DNA from: Candidatus Nitrosopumilus sp.
GTDB lineage: Archaea; Thermoproteota; Nitrososphaeria; Nitrososphaerales; Nitrosopumilaceae
Assembly: GCA_029263475.1 (NCBI GenBank)
Contig: JAJCXK010000025.1
Location: 1 to 46,682 of the forward strand
Reading direction: 5' to 3'
Length of the DNA: 46,682 nucleotides
A program made the position numbers and the translations under genes. Each line of letters opens with the position of its first letter. Position 1 is the first letter of the stretch. This document shows, one piece after another, positions 25,096 to 34,099 of the stretch. The notes beneath the pieces are model-generated. The model was not told the DNA's origin, searched no databases, and saw nothing but the letters and a program-made list of their open reading frames with translations.

Positions 25096-25173
25096 GATTC
25101 TGGTTCCATTAACATAAATTTAAGCAAAGTGGGTACACAGATAGGAATTTACAACATAAGTTCAATTACCTTA

Positions 25174-25316
25174 CAGTTCAAATCTGTTGATGTATGTGAC
25201 TTGCAAGATGTAAACCGTGCAGTTTTTTGGTCAAATGTTGTGTTTTGTTGATTGAAAATCATTATCATTCTTTGCATACTTTGTAAATGTAGTTACATCT
25301 TGAAAAACTTTTCTTA
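25174..25316 (+). repeat. Dispersed repeat R3 (upstream flank of STAND gene)
   Basis: Matches R1 closely in GTGACTTGCAAG, AACCGTGCAGTTTTTTG, TTGTTGATTG and TGTAGTTACATCTTGAAAAA, but stops before the CACGTG end. The minus-strand reading (FTKYAKNDNDFQSTKHNI) agrees with R1 residue by residue, then hits a TGA where R1 has TGG. Starts about 80 bp upstream of the STAND start codon, so may also supply its promoter region. Confidence 0.75.
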
Positions 25317-25688
25317 GTCCTTATTTTTTATGGTATGACACAAACTAAGTTCATCATGTCTGTAACATTATTCATTGTTGTGATCTGCCAATATTTTGAA
25401 TTAAATAGTTAGTATTTGCAAACTTATTTTTTTAGCGATCTTGTTCAAATTGATAAATATCTCCCATCGGGATTTGTTAATTTGGCTAAACGTTCCACTC
25501 TTTTGCTTATGATGAAAACTTGATTTTTTCAAAACTTCTTTTTTCTATTTCATTACGGATTCAAATCGGATGGGGTTGTACTACCAACTTGGGAATAATT
25601 TTGAGTCCATTGGTACGAATTTGACCTGACTAGGTAGTAAGTTATCCCTAAAAAGTCCCGATTATACGTAAAATTTGGAATTATTCAG
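25317..25688. other. Non-coding gap
   Basis: AT-rich sequence after R3. An ATG near 25333 could start a short hydrophobic peptide (MTQTKFIMSVTLFIVVI...), weakly supported. No palindrome or RNA gene seen. Confidence 0.3.
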
Positions 25689-25778
25689 TTAGGTTTCAGG
25701 ATAGAATTTCTTTATGCAGTTTGAACATTCCTGCCAACAAGTATCGTTTGGTTTACCACATCTCGAGCATTTTTCCAT
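25689..25778 (-). CDS. Tiny zinc-ribbon protein, 29 aa
   Basis: ATG 25778 overlaps the stop of the upstream gene by one base (TAATG), so translation is coupled. Two knuckles, CSRC and CSNC, plus an extra Cys (TCWQE) form a minimal zinc ribbon followed by KKFYPET. Too short for usual gene finding. Possibly a regulatory partner of the 107-residue protein it follows. Confidence 0.6.
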   Translation of the reverse strand: MEKCSRCGKPNDTCWQECSNCIKKFYPET

Positions 25779-26101
25779 TAGGGTTTTCCCCTAAATTGAT
25801 GTATGATATTGATGACATATTTTGTTACAAATGATTTTTTTGAAAATTCTTTTCGTGAAATCCTTCCGGACAAATAATCCTCCCAGTTTTTGTAAATCAT
25901 ATGAAAATCTTCTATACTTGCATTATTTTCACTTTCTTTCAATGTCGTACATAGTATAATTCCACCAGTAGTGGGGTTTGAGGTCACTTGAGCTGTAAAA
26001 TTTTCTCCAAAATATCCTTTCTTTGCGGTCCAATTTTTGATTTTCTTTGGAGTTACTAATTCTTTTAACAAATCTTTCCAAAAACTCTCAAATGTTTTCA
26101 A
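25778..26101 (-). CDS. Hypothetical protein, 107 aa
   Basis: A soluble alpha/beta protein: an N-terminal helix (FESFWKDLLKELV), strands around KKGYFGENFTAQVTSNPTTGGIILC, then a helical basic C-terminal half (RKEFSKKSFVTKYVINIIHQF). Domain not recognised. Coupled to a 29-residue zinc ribbon. Located between the STAND gene and the rest of the defence island, though nothing ties it to defence. Confidence 0.6.
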   Translation of the reverse strand: MKTFESFWKDLLKELVTPKKIKNWTAKKGYFGENFTAQVTSNPTTGGIILCTTLKESENNASIEDFHMIYKNWEDYLSGRISRKEFSKKSFVTKYVINIIHQFRGKP

Positions 26102-26186
26102 TAGTAATTTTATAATTTTCTGCTATTTTAGAAGTATCATGTCAATCGAACCGATAGCGTTATGAAGTTCAAACACAAGTTAAGGT

Positions 26187-26351
26187 ATGGCAGGAATAGT
26201 ACGAGTTACATGTATTGATAACGGTCATCAAGGAGACATTCTAGTTGGAGACGGAGAAGGAACAGAAAAAGAGCAAATTATTGAGGCAATTAAAAATGCA
26301 ACTTGTAAAGACTGTGGCTCAGTGGTAAAACTAACTACATTAACAGATTGA
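26187..26351 (+). CDS. Small Cys/His protein, 54 aa
   Basis: ATG 26187. C-I-D-N-G-H near the start and CKDC near the end would together hold one zinc, with an amphipathic helix (EKEQIIEAIKN) between. The order of strand, helix and knuckle is compact and complete, so it is likely a real folded microprotein. It lies alone on the plus strand. Function unknown. Confidence 0.6.
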   Translation: MAGIVRVTCIDNGHQGDILVGDGEGTEKEQIIEAIKNATCKDCGSVVKLTTLTD

Positions 26352-26377
26352 GTATGCAGTGATTTTCAAGGAAAATA

Positions 26378-26653
26378 TTACAAATTAAAATTACAATTCA
26401 TGCAATACCACTGTCCATTAGCAGCCTTATCTCGCATTTTGTTGGGATGCTTACATTTTGGCACTAGTTCTTTTTCGATAATGTTTTAAACTTGGATGTT
26501 GTCTTTGTGACAGCCCGAAAGAGTCTTTGTAAGTTTGCTGAAACTGCCATCTCTAATATTCTAGGATTTTGCAGAATCACTCATTTCATTGTACATCCTT
26601 GTCTCACATTCAATTAAAAAATCAAGTAATTTCAGAGCTTTTTCGACTGTCAT
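26378..26653 (-). pseudogene. Small zinc-ribbon gene with two in-frame stops
   Basis: From ATG 26653 one frame runs 92 codons: MTVEKALKLLDFLIECETR..., TAG at 26561-26563, then NIRDGSFSKLTKTLSGCHKD..., TAA at 26486-26488, then a zinc ribbon KCKHPNKM...WYCMNC, ending in TAA at 26378. Residue quality stays high across both stops and no frame shift is needed, so this is a recently decayed gene. The C-terminal C-x-H...CxxC ribbon is typical of small archaeal regulators. Confidence 0.7.
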
Positions 26654-26795
26654 TATGCCTGAAACAGGGCGCAATTAGAAAAATATTCTCAAAGGGGTCG
26701 GGTCTCTTAAGTCCAGAGCATCATCACGAGCCAATCTGGCTCGAAAATATCAGTCAGAATTTATGTATTAAATGACTTTGATGTGAATCTACGAA

Positions 26796-28511
26796 TTATA
26801 ACCCATGTTTAAGAATGAAATTTGCAATTTTTGTTTGATCCTCTTTTTTAGTAGGAATTGAAGAATAATCTACTGAAAAAATTATCTTATTTTTCTTCAA
26901 CAATACATTATTCTTTTTCTTAATTTCATCAGTCAATGAAGTTTTAAGTTGAGATAATTTTTTTCCAATTGTGCTCTTGACATATCCTTTCTTTTTGTAT
27001 TCAATTAGGAGCCTTACGAAAGCCATAAGATACTTGCTAGAATAAAGTAGAGATTTGTCATGGTCCCAATCATCATTAAAAACAGATTTAACAATAGTAA
27101 AAAATTCAGTTAAAATTGCTTCAACTTCGTCAATAATTTTCTTTGGGCGTTTTCTCTCGTATGACCCCCATGCTTCAGTAGTAATTGAATTGTAAAGTTT
27201 TTCAGTTTCAGTTTTATCCTTATTGTCTTTATTGAAAAATTTTGATAATTCATTTGCAACCATGACAATTTTTACAGGTTTTGCTCCTGCCTTATTTTTT
27301 TTAAGAAACGGTCTTGTTGAAAAAACATTTTGTAAAGGACCATTTTCTACGGTGTTGACATTAGAAAGGACTTTAGCAGCTAACGGTTTTGGTTCAATTT
27401 CACCAAGAACAGGATTAGATAATAAATAGAGAAGATCATTATGGACTTTAGTTTGTTCTCTATTAATTTGAAAGAATATTTTTGCGGCTTCTTTTCGTTT
27501 TGTGGTAGTATTTCCATTGAATTTAAGACCTATGACCAAAATTTTAGATTGTTCTAACTGTTTTTTAGATAATTTACTATGAGCATACCCATACAATCTA
27601 TGTTGTCCATCAATTACTTCAATAGAACCATGATAATTAGGAATAGAAATTTGTTTGATTGTAGGACTAACATTTTTTGCTATATTCACATCATCTGCAA
27701 GAACAACTGTAATGGCGTTTGGAAAAGATGAATTGCCTTTTCCCTTATTGATAATTTTTGCTATACTTTCAAGTTTTTTCTTATTCAAAAGACGTTGATA
27801 ATCATCATCCCCAAATTCAGGCATAGATGAAGTAAGAGAGCCATATCGTGGAACAAGAGAAAGTTTCAAAAGATCAACCGCAGGAGCCTGAAAAACAAAT
27901 ACATCGGCATCAATAGTACCCGAAATTTTTTTGTTTTCTAACTTTAGAGATTCCACAATAATTGGTCTCTGAGGCGCTTCAGGATCCTTATTTTCGATAT
28001 CAAGTAATTTCAGTAATTCACCTCTTCCAAATTTACCAAGTCTATCAGATAAGAAATTCAGATATGCAAAATGTTCAGAATTTATTACAAATAGTTCAGA
28101 GCTTTCAGGATATTTTCTCTGGGTTAGTTGTTTGTTCAGTAATTCATCACTTGTGCCAATGTAAACACATTTCCATGTTTTTACTGCCTTTAGTTTTTCT
28201 TTGTTTGTCTTTGTAAGAGATGGAAATGCATTAAAAATTAATTTATTTTTATTATGGGTTTCAACAAAAACTCTAAATTTATTATAATAGAACGTATCAA
28301 TTTTTTTCTTGTTTCCTTCTTTCTCAGTAGTTGTTTCAAAAATAATTCCGACATCTCCCACAACCGCAATATCGTCAAATTCAATTGGCACATTGGGATC
28401 ATCAATTTCAATTCCTAAATCTTTCATTTTGACATTTCCATCAACATGATAACATTCAATTTTCAACGAATTCATCAAATTGTAAAGCTCATTGTCAAGG
28501 GTTGTTCGCAT
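26796..28511 (-). CDS. DGQHR-domain protein with nuclease-like N-terminus
   Basis: The DGQHR signature is intact at 301-305 (VIDGQHRLYGY) and is followed by the usual FFQINREQTKVHNDLL segment near 348-363, as in DndB and relatives. The first 190 residues are a separate domain: FDDIAVVGDVGIIFE (45-59) then a strand at FRVFVE resembles a PD-(D/E)xK core, though the catalytic Lys is not evident (E59-T-T). Last gene of a three-gene minus-strand operon after the RNase J-like and YwbE-AlbA_2 genes. DGQHR proteins are tied to phosphorothioate systems, and dndB-A lies nearby; this one may bind or cleave by modification state, which is inference. Confidence 0.8.
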   Translation of the reverse strand: MRTTLDNELYNLMNSLKIECYHVDGNVKMKDLGIEIDDPNVPIEFDDIAVVGDVGIIFETTTEKEGNKKKIDTFYYNKFRVFVETHNKNKLIFNAFPSLTKTNKEKLKAVKTWKCVYIGTSDELLNKQLTQRKYPESSELFVINSEHFAYLNFLSDRLGKFGRGELLKLLDIENKDPEAPQRPIIVESLKLENKKISGTIDADVFVFQAPAVDLLKLSLVPRYGSLTSSMPEFGDDDYQRLLNKKKLESIAKIINKGKGNSSFPNAITVVLADDVNIAKNVSPTIKQISIPNYHGSIEVIDGQHRLYGYAHSKLSKKQLEQSKILVIGLKFNGNTTTKRKEAAKIFFQINREQTKVHNDLLYLLSNPVLGEIEPKPLAAKVLSNVNTVENGPLQNVFSTRPFLKKNKAGAKPVKIVMVANELSKFFNKDNKDKTETEKLYNSITTEAWGSYERKRPKKIIDEVEAILTEFFTIVKSVFNDDWDHDKSLLYSSKYLMAFVRLLIEYKKKGYVKSTIGKKLSQLKTSLTDEIKKKNNVLLKKNKIIFSVDYSSIPTKKEDQTKIANFILKHGL

Positions 28512-28565
28512 ATGAAGTTCTCAAAATACGAGGCTAAAATGCTTTATGAAGTATCAAATAACCAT

Positions 28566-29969
28566 TTAGATCTTGTATGCTTTATTCTGTTTAACAATAG
28601 TAATTTTATCAGTTATTTTCTTGTAGGCTTCAGGATATTCAGTGTGAACAGGAAATAGCATTTTAGGACTAATGTATCGTACGGTAGCCATCAAGTCAAT
28701 TCCTTTAGCATGTCCAGAACAATGAATCTGATGTTTTTCCATTCCAAATTTATCAATCCAATTATTGAGACGTTTCTCTGAAATGATTTGTTCCTCATTG
28801 TAAGGTTCACTAGCTGAATGAATATAGCTTACACCACTTTTAATGTCCATATCTATCAGAGAATTGAAGCTGAAATAACCTAAACCACAAATGTATTTCT
28901 CAGGCTCAGAACTAATTTCTTTGGCTGTTTTTGCATTTGGCAGAGTAGCATAGTATCTATCATCTCCAACATAATCAGTTTCCGCATATTTTCCAGTACG
29001 CTGTTTTGGTTTGTAAATTACAATATGTTCGTCATCATAATTAGGAATATCCAAACCAGAGTCTTTTGAAAAATATTTCAAATAATAACAATCTTTTAGT
29101 TTTATTACAAATTTTCGATTATTCTTTTTTGCTAAATCATAGAATGTTCTAACTCGGTCAACATCTTTAAAATTAAAATCAGCAAATACAAGATTCTTGC
29201 TTTTTGAAATTACTTTATTTGCTTCAGTAAAAACTACTTTTTCACTTTCATTAGTTGTTTGCTCAGTAATTCTAGTACCTTCACAAATCAAAGCAATTGG
29301 TTTTTCTTCCTTGGCTTTACGAACAAATTCTTTAGTCATTTCAGGTTTATTTCCATGAATTCGAATATCGCCTGTATATACAACAGGTCCTTCACTAGTG
29401 TAAATCACAAATCCGTATGCTCCAGGAACAGAATGATCAACGTGAATAGGTATTACTTCAAGTGAGCCTACTTTGAACTTTTTACCTGAGCGAAATGTTT
29501 CAATTTTTCTTTGAATTCTAGGATCATTTCTTTTTGAGCCCAATTCTTTGTATTCTAAAACTTGTCTTTCAAAATCAGATGAAGAACGTTCTTGAATTGC
29601 TTTTAGTAAATTTTGAGTCGTCCTACCCATGTATAATGGGATTTTTTCATGTAGAAATGAAATGTAATCAGCATGATCTGCATGAGCGTGAGTTAATAGA
29701 ACACCATCAATATCAGGTTCTACCAATTGTTGCCCAGCATTTTCCATCAAATCATCACGATAAGCTCCTTCAATTTTTGGAACTAGACCCATTTTAAGAA
29801 AATCTACCAAACCATTTGCTTGTCTAGGCTTTAGATATTCTTCAAAATATTTAGAACGTGTTGTAAATCCTTTGCCAAAATCTAAAAACACTTTAGTATC
29901 TTTATCTTCTAAGAGGATTTTATTTCCACCAATTTCATTTACTCCACCATAAAATGTTAAACTAGTCAC
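28566..29969 (-). CDS. RNase J-like metallo-beta-lactamase hydrolase
   Basis: The full metal set is present: HAHADH, a His in IHVDHSVPGAYGF, TGDIRIHG, and the C-terminal HCSGHAKG plus PVHTEYPEAY typical of RNase J and beta-CASP enzymes. Domain start is GGVNEIGGN. The preferred start is GTG 29969 with AGGA just upstream, 8 nt after the AlbA_2 stop; the ATG at 29996 would overlap it. About 467 aa, shorter than housekeeping RNase J and with a divergent middle. As a nuclease in this island it could degrade DNA or RNA; the operon context suggests defence. Confidence 0.85.
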   Translation of the reverse strand: MTSLTFYGGVNEIGGNKILLEDKDTKVFLDFGKGFTTRSKYFEEYLKPRQANGLVDFLKMGLVPKIEGAYRDDLMENAGQQLVEPDIDGVLLTHAHADHADYISFLHEKIPLYMGRTTQNLLKAIQERSSSDFERQVLEYKELGSKRNDPRIQRKIETFRSGKKFKVGSLEVIPIHVDHSVPGAYGFVIYTSEGPVVYTGDIRIHGNKPEMTKEFVRKAKEEKPIALICEGTRITEQTTNESEKVVFTEANKVISKSKNLVFADFNFKDVDRVRTFYDLAKKNNRKFVIKLKDCYYLKYFSKDSGLDIPNYDDEHIVIYKPKQRTGKYAETDYVGDDRYYATLPNAKTAKEISSEPEKYICGLGYFSFNSLIDMDIKSGVSYIHSASEPYNEEQIISEKRLNNWIDKFGMEKHQIHCSGHAKGIDLMATVRYISPKMLFPVHTEYPEAYKKITDKITIVKQNKAYKI

Positions 29970-29977
29970 GATTATTC

Positions 29978-30688
29978 CTAAAATCTCGTTTTGCAATATT
30001 TCATAAAATCTACAGGACCAAATTTTTCAGATTTTGGACCAACTCTCACATAAGATTCTTGAGTGTTATTTTCATGAATAAATATTGGTTCGTCAGATGG
30101 AGGAATTTCAATAAGACAAATTTTCTTGGAATCTTTTTGAATTAAAGATAGTTTAATCTTTGAAACATATGCCATGTTTTGAATTGAATTTTGAATTGAC
30201 TGCCAAATCATTCTTTGAAATGTATCATCGTTAGGATTTTGTAGTAAATCATAATCATTCTCAAGACCTAAATTTTTTCCGTCATCATCAACCCCAATTA
30301 ATAATACACCACCTTCAGAATTGGCCATTGCCGAAATTGTAACAGAAATTTCTTTTTCGACTTTTTCATTCTGAACTTTTTTACCATCACCTTTTTCAAA
30401 TCTTTTAAGATCTAGTCGAAAAGTAGATTTGAATTCAGTCTTATGATCCTCATCTGAAGGAAGTTCCTGATTAGACAGAATTACAGAAACAGAACCATCC
30501 AAAATCTCAATCACTCTACCTGTTTTCCCAGAATCTAATTCAACTTTAATCCCATAAGGATGAGTGTCATTTTTTGTTAAAATTTTCTTAATTTTACCCT
30601 CAAATTCCTCTACCCTATTCCGATTTTTTTCTCTAACCTTAACTAAAAATCCGATTTTGATTTGAGACCTAGTTGGAAGTTCTGCCAT
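29978..30688 (-). CDS. YwbE-like / AlbA_2 (Schlafen-type) fusion protein, 236 aa
   Basis: Residues 5-62 look like YwbE/DUF2196 (SQIKIGFLVKVREK...KKILTKNDTHPYGIKVEL), a small basic domain usually encoded alone. Residues 80-236 are an AlbA_2 domain: TEFKSTFR near 84-91, ISAMANSEGGVLLIGVDDDG (118-137). AlbA_2 relates to Schlafen nuclease cores and is frequent in defence loci. First gene of the operon with the MBL and DGQHR genes, divergent from the GHKL-helicase-PLD operon across a 56-bp promoter region. The fusion is unusual to my knowledge. Confidence 0.82.
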   Translation of the reverse strand: MAELPTRSQIKIGFLVKVREKNRNRVEEFEGKIKKILTKNDTHPYGIKVELDSGKTGRVIEILDGSVSVILSNQELPSDEDHKTEFKSTFRLDLKRFEKGDGKKVQNEKVEKEISVTISAMANSEGGVLLIGVDDDGKNLGLENDYDLLQNPNDDTFQRMIWQSIQNSIQNMAYVSKIKLSLIQKDSKKICLIEIPPSDEPIFIHENNTQESYVRVGPKSEKFGPVDFMKYCKTRF

Positions 30689-30744
30689 TTATTCAATAGT
30701 CATAGAAGAGATTAAAAAGGTTGAATACACGATTGTATTATTCT

Positions 30745-32460
30745 ATGAGCATTAATCAAAATCTTCTGCCAATACATGTTGGAATGGCACTCAAATCCCT
30801 TAGAAATTCTGATTTTGATGCATACTCTGCAATTTGTGAAGTCATTGATAATTCAGTAGAGGCAAAAAGTAGTGAAATAAAAATAAAAATTGATAGTAAA
30901 GTTCCAGAAGGAAAGAGAGTTCCACGTCCAGTAGTAATGGCATTCGGAGATGACGGGGAGGGAATGGATACTGAAACTTTGCAATTATGTTTAAAGCTTG
31001 GATACTCTAGACGTTATGATAGTAGAAAGGGAATAGGAAGGTTTGGTGTAGGGATGACATTCGGTGCAATCAGCTTATGTCAAAAAATAGAAGTGTACTC
31101 TAGACAAAAAAGAGGAAATTGGCAATACACATTTTTAGATATTAGTAATATCACTCCAGAATCAGAACCAACAATTCATGAAATTGAAAACAAAGAATTA
31201 CCAAAAGAGTATGAAGAGTTAGTTGGAGATTATGGAACTTTGGTCATATGGACAAAAATGGATAGAGTAGATCATGAATTTGATGTAGATGAATTTAGAC
31301 ATATGGTTGGCAGGATTTATAGAAAATCTATCGGAAATGAAAAAATAGAAAAGAAAAAAATAGAAAAAATTAAAGATCCGTTAAAAATTTTTGTCAACGG
31401 AGAAATAATAACACCTCATGATCCTCTTTATGTTACAAAAAATTCTAAATTTCCAGATGATGAACGCGCCAGTATAGAAGATGATGTTACTTTTGACTGG
31501 AATGTTCATTCAGTAGATGCACCAACTAGCGGAGAAAAGCGAGGAAAAATCACAATTAGAACATCCCTACTTCCAGCATCGTGGAGAAAAATCAGACAAC
31601 ATAGTGGAAGATCAACAGAAAACAACAAAAGAAGAGTTTGGGAAAATGAAGGAATTTCAATTCTCAGAAATGGAAGAGAGGTATTTTATGATACCATTCC
31701 AAATTTCAAGCCTGCAAAAGACGTCATAGACAGATTTTGGGGGTGTGAAATAGATTTTGACGCTTCTTTAGACCATTGGTTTTCTGTTAAAAACATCAAA
31801 GTAGGCGCACGACCACTGAAGGATCTTCGAGAGGAATTGCAAAAAAGATTACAAGGTTCAATTCTAAACAATTTCAGAAAAAAAATAAAAGAAGAATTTG
31901 AAAAAACAGATCAAGAAGAAACAAAAATAAATTCAGGACCATTAAAAGGACATAAACAAACTGAGCGAGCCCTTAAGGACAGTGTACCGCCCATCGTATC
32001 ATCAATTCCAGAAGAAGAAATTGAAAAGAACATAGACGAACACGCAAAACAATTGTTTGATAGTCCTGAAGAGCAAGAGGAATACAAAAAAGAGCTAAAA
32101 GATCCCGAAACACCATACAAAATTATTGAGGACTACAAGGCAAGATCCGACGGTCCATTTGTTGATGTTTTAGATAATGTAGGAAAGAAAGTAGTACACT
32201 ACAACATGAATCATCCATTCTTTTTGGCAATAAATAACAAAATCAATGATATTAAAAAAATTGCAGCTGAAAATAATCCTGAAAATGATGAGCTCTTGAA
32301 AGTTGCATCTGATTTGAAAGCAGATCTTGATGCTCTAATTTATGCTTATGCTGAAGGCATCTACGATTTAGATGACTTGACAAGATTGCAAAAAGTTGGG
32401 GAAACGATTGATGAGCACATGTTCAAATGGAGCTATCATCTTCGTAAAACCTACAAGTAA
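30745..32460 (+). CDS. GHKL ATPase (MutL/Hsp90/MORC fold), 571 aa
   Basis: From ATG 30745: the N box CEVIDNSVEA (E32, D35, N36), G1 DDGEGMD (69-75) and G2 GIGRFGVGMTFGA (96-108) are complete, so it should bind and hydrolyse ATP with N-terminal dimerisation. After the ATPase and transducer regions come an acidic Lys/Glu-rich linker and a helical C-terminal dimer region. First gene of a plus-strand operon with the helicase 10 bp downstream. GHKL proteins occur in several antiphage systems as clamp-like sensors. The TTG at 30721 is a less likely start. Confidence 0.88.
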   Translation: MSINQNLLPIHVGMALKSLRNSDFDAYSAICEVIDNSVEAKSSEIKIKIDSKVPEGKRVPRPVVMAFGDDGEGMDTETLQLCLKLGYSRRYDSRKGIGRFGVGMTFGAISLCQKIEVYSRQKRGNWQYTFLDISNITPESEPTIHEIENKELPKEYEELVGDYGTLVIWTKMDRVDHEFDVDEFRHMVGRIYRKSIGNEKIEKKKIEKIKDPLKIFVNGEIITPHDPLYVTKNSKFPDDERASIEDDVTFDWNVHSVDAPTSGEKRGKITIRTSLLPASWRKIRQHSGRSTENNKRRVWENEGISILRNGREVFYDTIPNFKPAKDVIDRFWGCEIDFDASLDHWFSVKNIKVGARPLKDLREELQKRLQGSILNNFRKKIKEEFEKTDQEETKINSGPLKGHKQTERALKDSVPPIVSSIPEEEIEKNIDEHAKQLFDSPEEQEEYKKELKDPETPYKIIEDYKARSDGPFVDVLDNVGKKVVHYNMNHPFFLAINNKINDIKKIAAENNPENDELLKVASDLKADLDALIYAYAEGIYDLDDLTRLQKVGETIDEHMFKWSYHLRKTYK

Positions 32461-32470
32461 TTTATGAGAA

Positions 32471-34099
32471 ATGCTCAACCAAAGGCTGCCAAGAAGCGAA
32501 CTTGAATTATCCCTAAAAGAATACATCGATAGTGTGGATTTTATTTTAAAAGAAATTTCAGATCTAGATTCATCCGTGATTTTTGATAAACATATGATGG
32601 GGAAACTACATCATGCTTTGAATATTTCAAATTATGCAAATTCTGATTTTAGAAAAAATTTACTAAAACATGCAGATGAAAGAGATTTGAAAAATTTTTT
32701 AATTACAATAGATCTTGCAGAATCAACTATTACAAATGAAGAAATAATACAATTAATTCCTAAAGCAGCATCATTTTCATGGGGAGACAATGAGGAAACA
32801 CGCGCATTTGTAGAGATTTTTGGCTATGAGCAAAGCATTATTCCAAAATATGTGACTAAAGGCGAAACAATAGAAATAATCACAGTTTCAGATACCCCAC
32901 TAAAAACACTGAAAGAATATCAGACAAAAATTTTCTTTGAGAGTGCAAAATTAATCGAAAATCCTTGGACTAGGTTTATCATTAGAATGCCAACAGGAGC
33001 TGGAAAAACAAGAACCGCATTAGAGTTAGTGTCACATTTTCTCAACACAGGTTTAGAAAATGACGAAAAAAGGCAAGTAGTTTGGATTGCAGATAGAGAA
33101 GAATTATGCGAACAAGCAATTGAAGCAATGCAGGAAATTTGGCCACACATAGGAAAAAAAGATCTTAAACTGTATAGAGCATGGGGCGGAGCAAGAATTG
33201 AAAAATTTAAAGATTTTTCATTTATCGTAGCTACTTATCAAACATTAAACAGTATGTTAAAAAATAATAAACCATTTCCATCCCCACATTTAGTTATCAG
33301 TGATGAAGCACACAATGTACTTGCACCGACTCATCAAGAAGCATTAAGAAAATTAGAAGAGAATGGAACCAGGATTGTGGGATTAACAGCAACGCCTGTA
33401 CGTGGAATAGATACAAGTGAAAATAAGAAATTACAGGAATATTTCAATGGGCAATTGATTGAAATTGATTCAGGGGAAGTTAACGCAATAGAATTTTTAC
33501 AAGGTCAAGGATATTTGTCACACTATATCCCCACTACAATTCCGTCCAATAGACAGTTCAATCTCACTGCAGAACAAAGAAGGAAATTTGAAGTGGAAAG
33601 AGATCTTCCTTCAGGATTACTTGATGAAATAGCTGAAGATAATGAAAGAAACATCAAGATTGCTGAGATTTTAAAAGAATTGAAAGAAGAGAATTCTCAA
33701 ATATTATATTTTGCTCCAAATGTTAAACAATCAAAATTCATGTGTGCTTTACTTCTGTCATTAGGGGCAAAAGCTGCTCATGTTGATGGAACTTCCCCTT
33801 CTGCATACAGAAAAGATGTTGTAGAAAAATTCCGAAAGGGTGAAATTAATTTTATTTTCAATTATAACGTTTTTTCAACTGGATTTGATGCTCCAAATAT
33901 TGACGTAGTATTCATTGCGCGTCCAACAACATCCATAGTTTTACACCAACAAATGATTGGCAGAGGTATGAGGGGCCCAAAAATGGGAGGAACAGAGACA
34001 TTCAAGCTATTCAGAGTAGTCGATGATTTACCAGCCATAGATTTAGCAGACGAGTATTTCTCAGAGATATGGAATCCAGAAATAATAAAAACAGAATAA
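32471..34099 (+). CDS. SF2 DEAD/DEAH helicase, 542 aa
   Basis: Motifs: I MPTGAGKT (173-180), II DEAH (278-281), III LTATP, VI QMIGRGMRG near the C-terminus, and IADREELCEQ for Ia. The 140-residue N-terminal region is helical without a known domain. This matches helicases of restriction and defence systems. It lies 10 bp after the GHKL gene and overlaps the PLD-like gene by 31 nt, so the three are co-translated. Probable job: translocating on or unwinding target DNA for the nuclease. Confidence 0.9.
   Translation: MLNQRLPRSELELSLKEYIDSVDFILKEISDLDSSVIFDKHMMGKLHHALNISNYANSDFRKNLLKHADERDLKNFLITIDLAESTITNEEIIQLIPKAASFSWGDNEETRAFVEIFGYEQSIIPKYVTKGETIEIITVSDTPLKTLKEYQTKIFFESAKLIENPWTRFIIRMPTGAGKTRTALELVSHFLNTGLENDEKRQVVWIADREELCEQAIEAMQEIWPHIGKKDLKLYRAWGGARIEKFKDFSFIVATYQTLNSMLKNNKPFPSPHLVISDEAHNVLAPTHQEALRKLEENGTRIVGLTATPVRGIDTSENKKLQEYFNGQLIEIDSGEVNAIEFLQGQGYLSHYIPTTIPSNRQFNLTAEQRRKFEVERDLPSGLLDEIAEDNERNIKIAEILKELKEENSQILYFAPNVKQSKFMCALLLSLGAKAAHVDGTSPSAYRKDVVEKFRKGEINFIFNYNVFSTGFDAPNIDVVFIARPTTSIVLHQQMIGRGMRGPKMGGTETFKLFRVVDDLPAIDLADEYFSEIWNPEIIKTE

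Noticed and set aside
25171..25187. T-arm-like ACAG-TTCAAAT-CTGT, and similar GTTCAAATCC at 20936, as possible tRNA
   Set aside because: No acceptor, D or anticodon arms could be found around them; they are part of the dispersed repeat.
26561..26563. TAG read as pyrrolysine to rescue the zinc-ribbon gene
   Set aside because: A TAA follows in the same frame, so recoding of TAG alone would not restore the protein, and no Pyl genes are seen.
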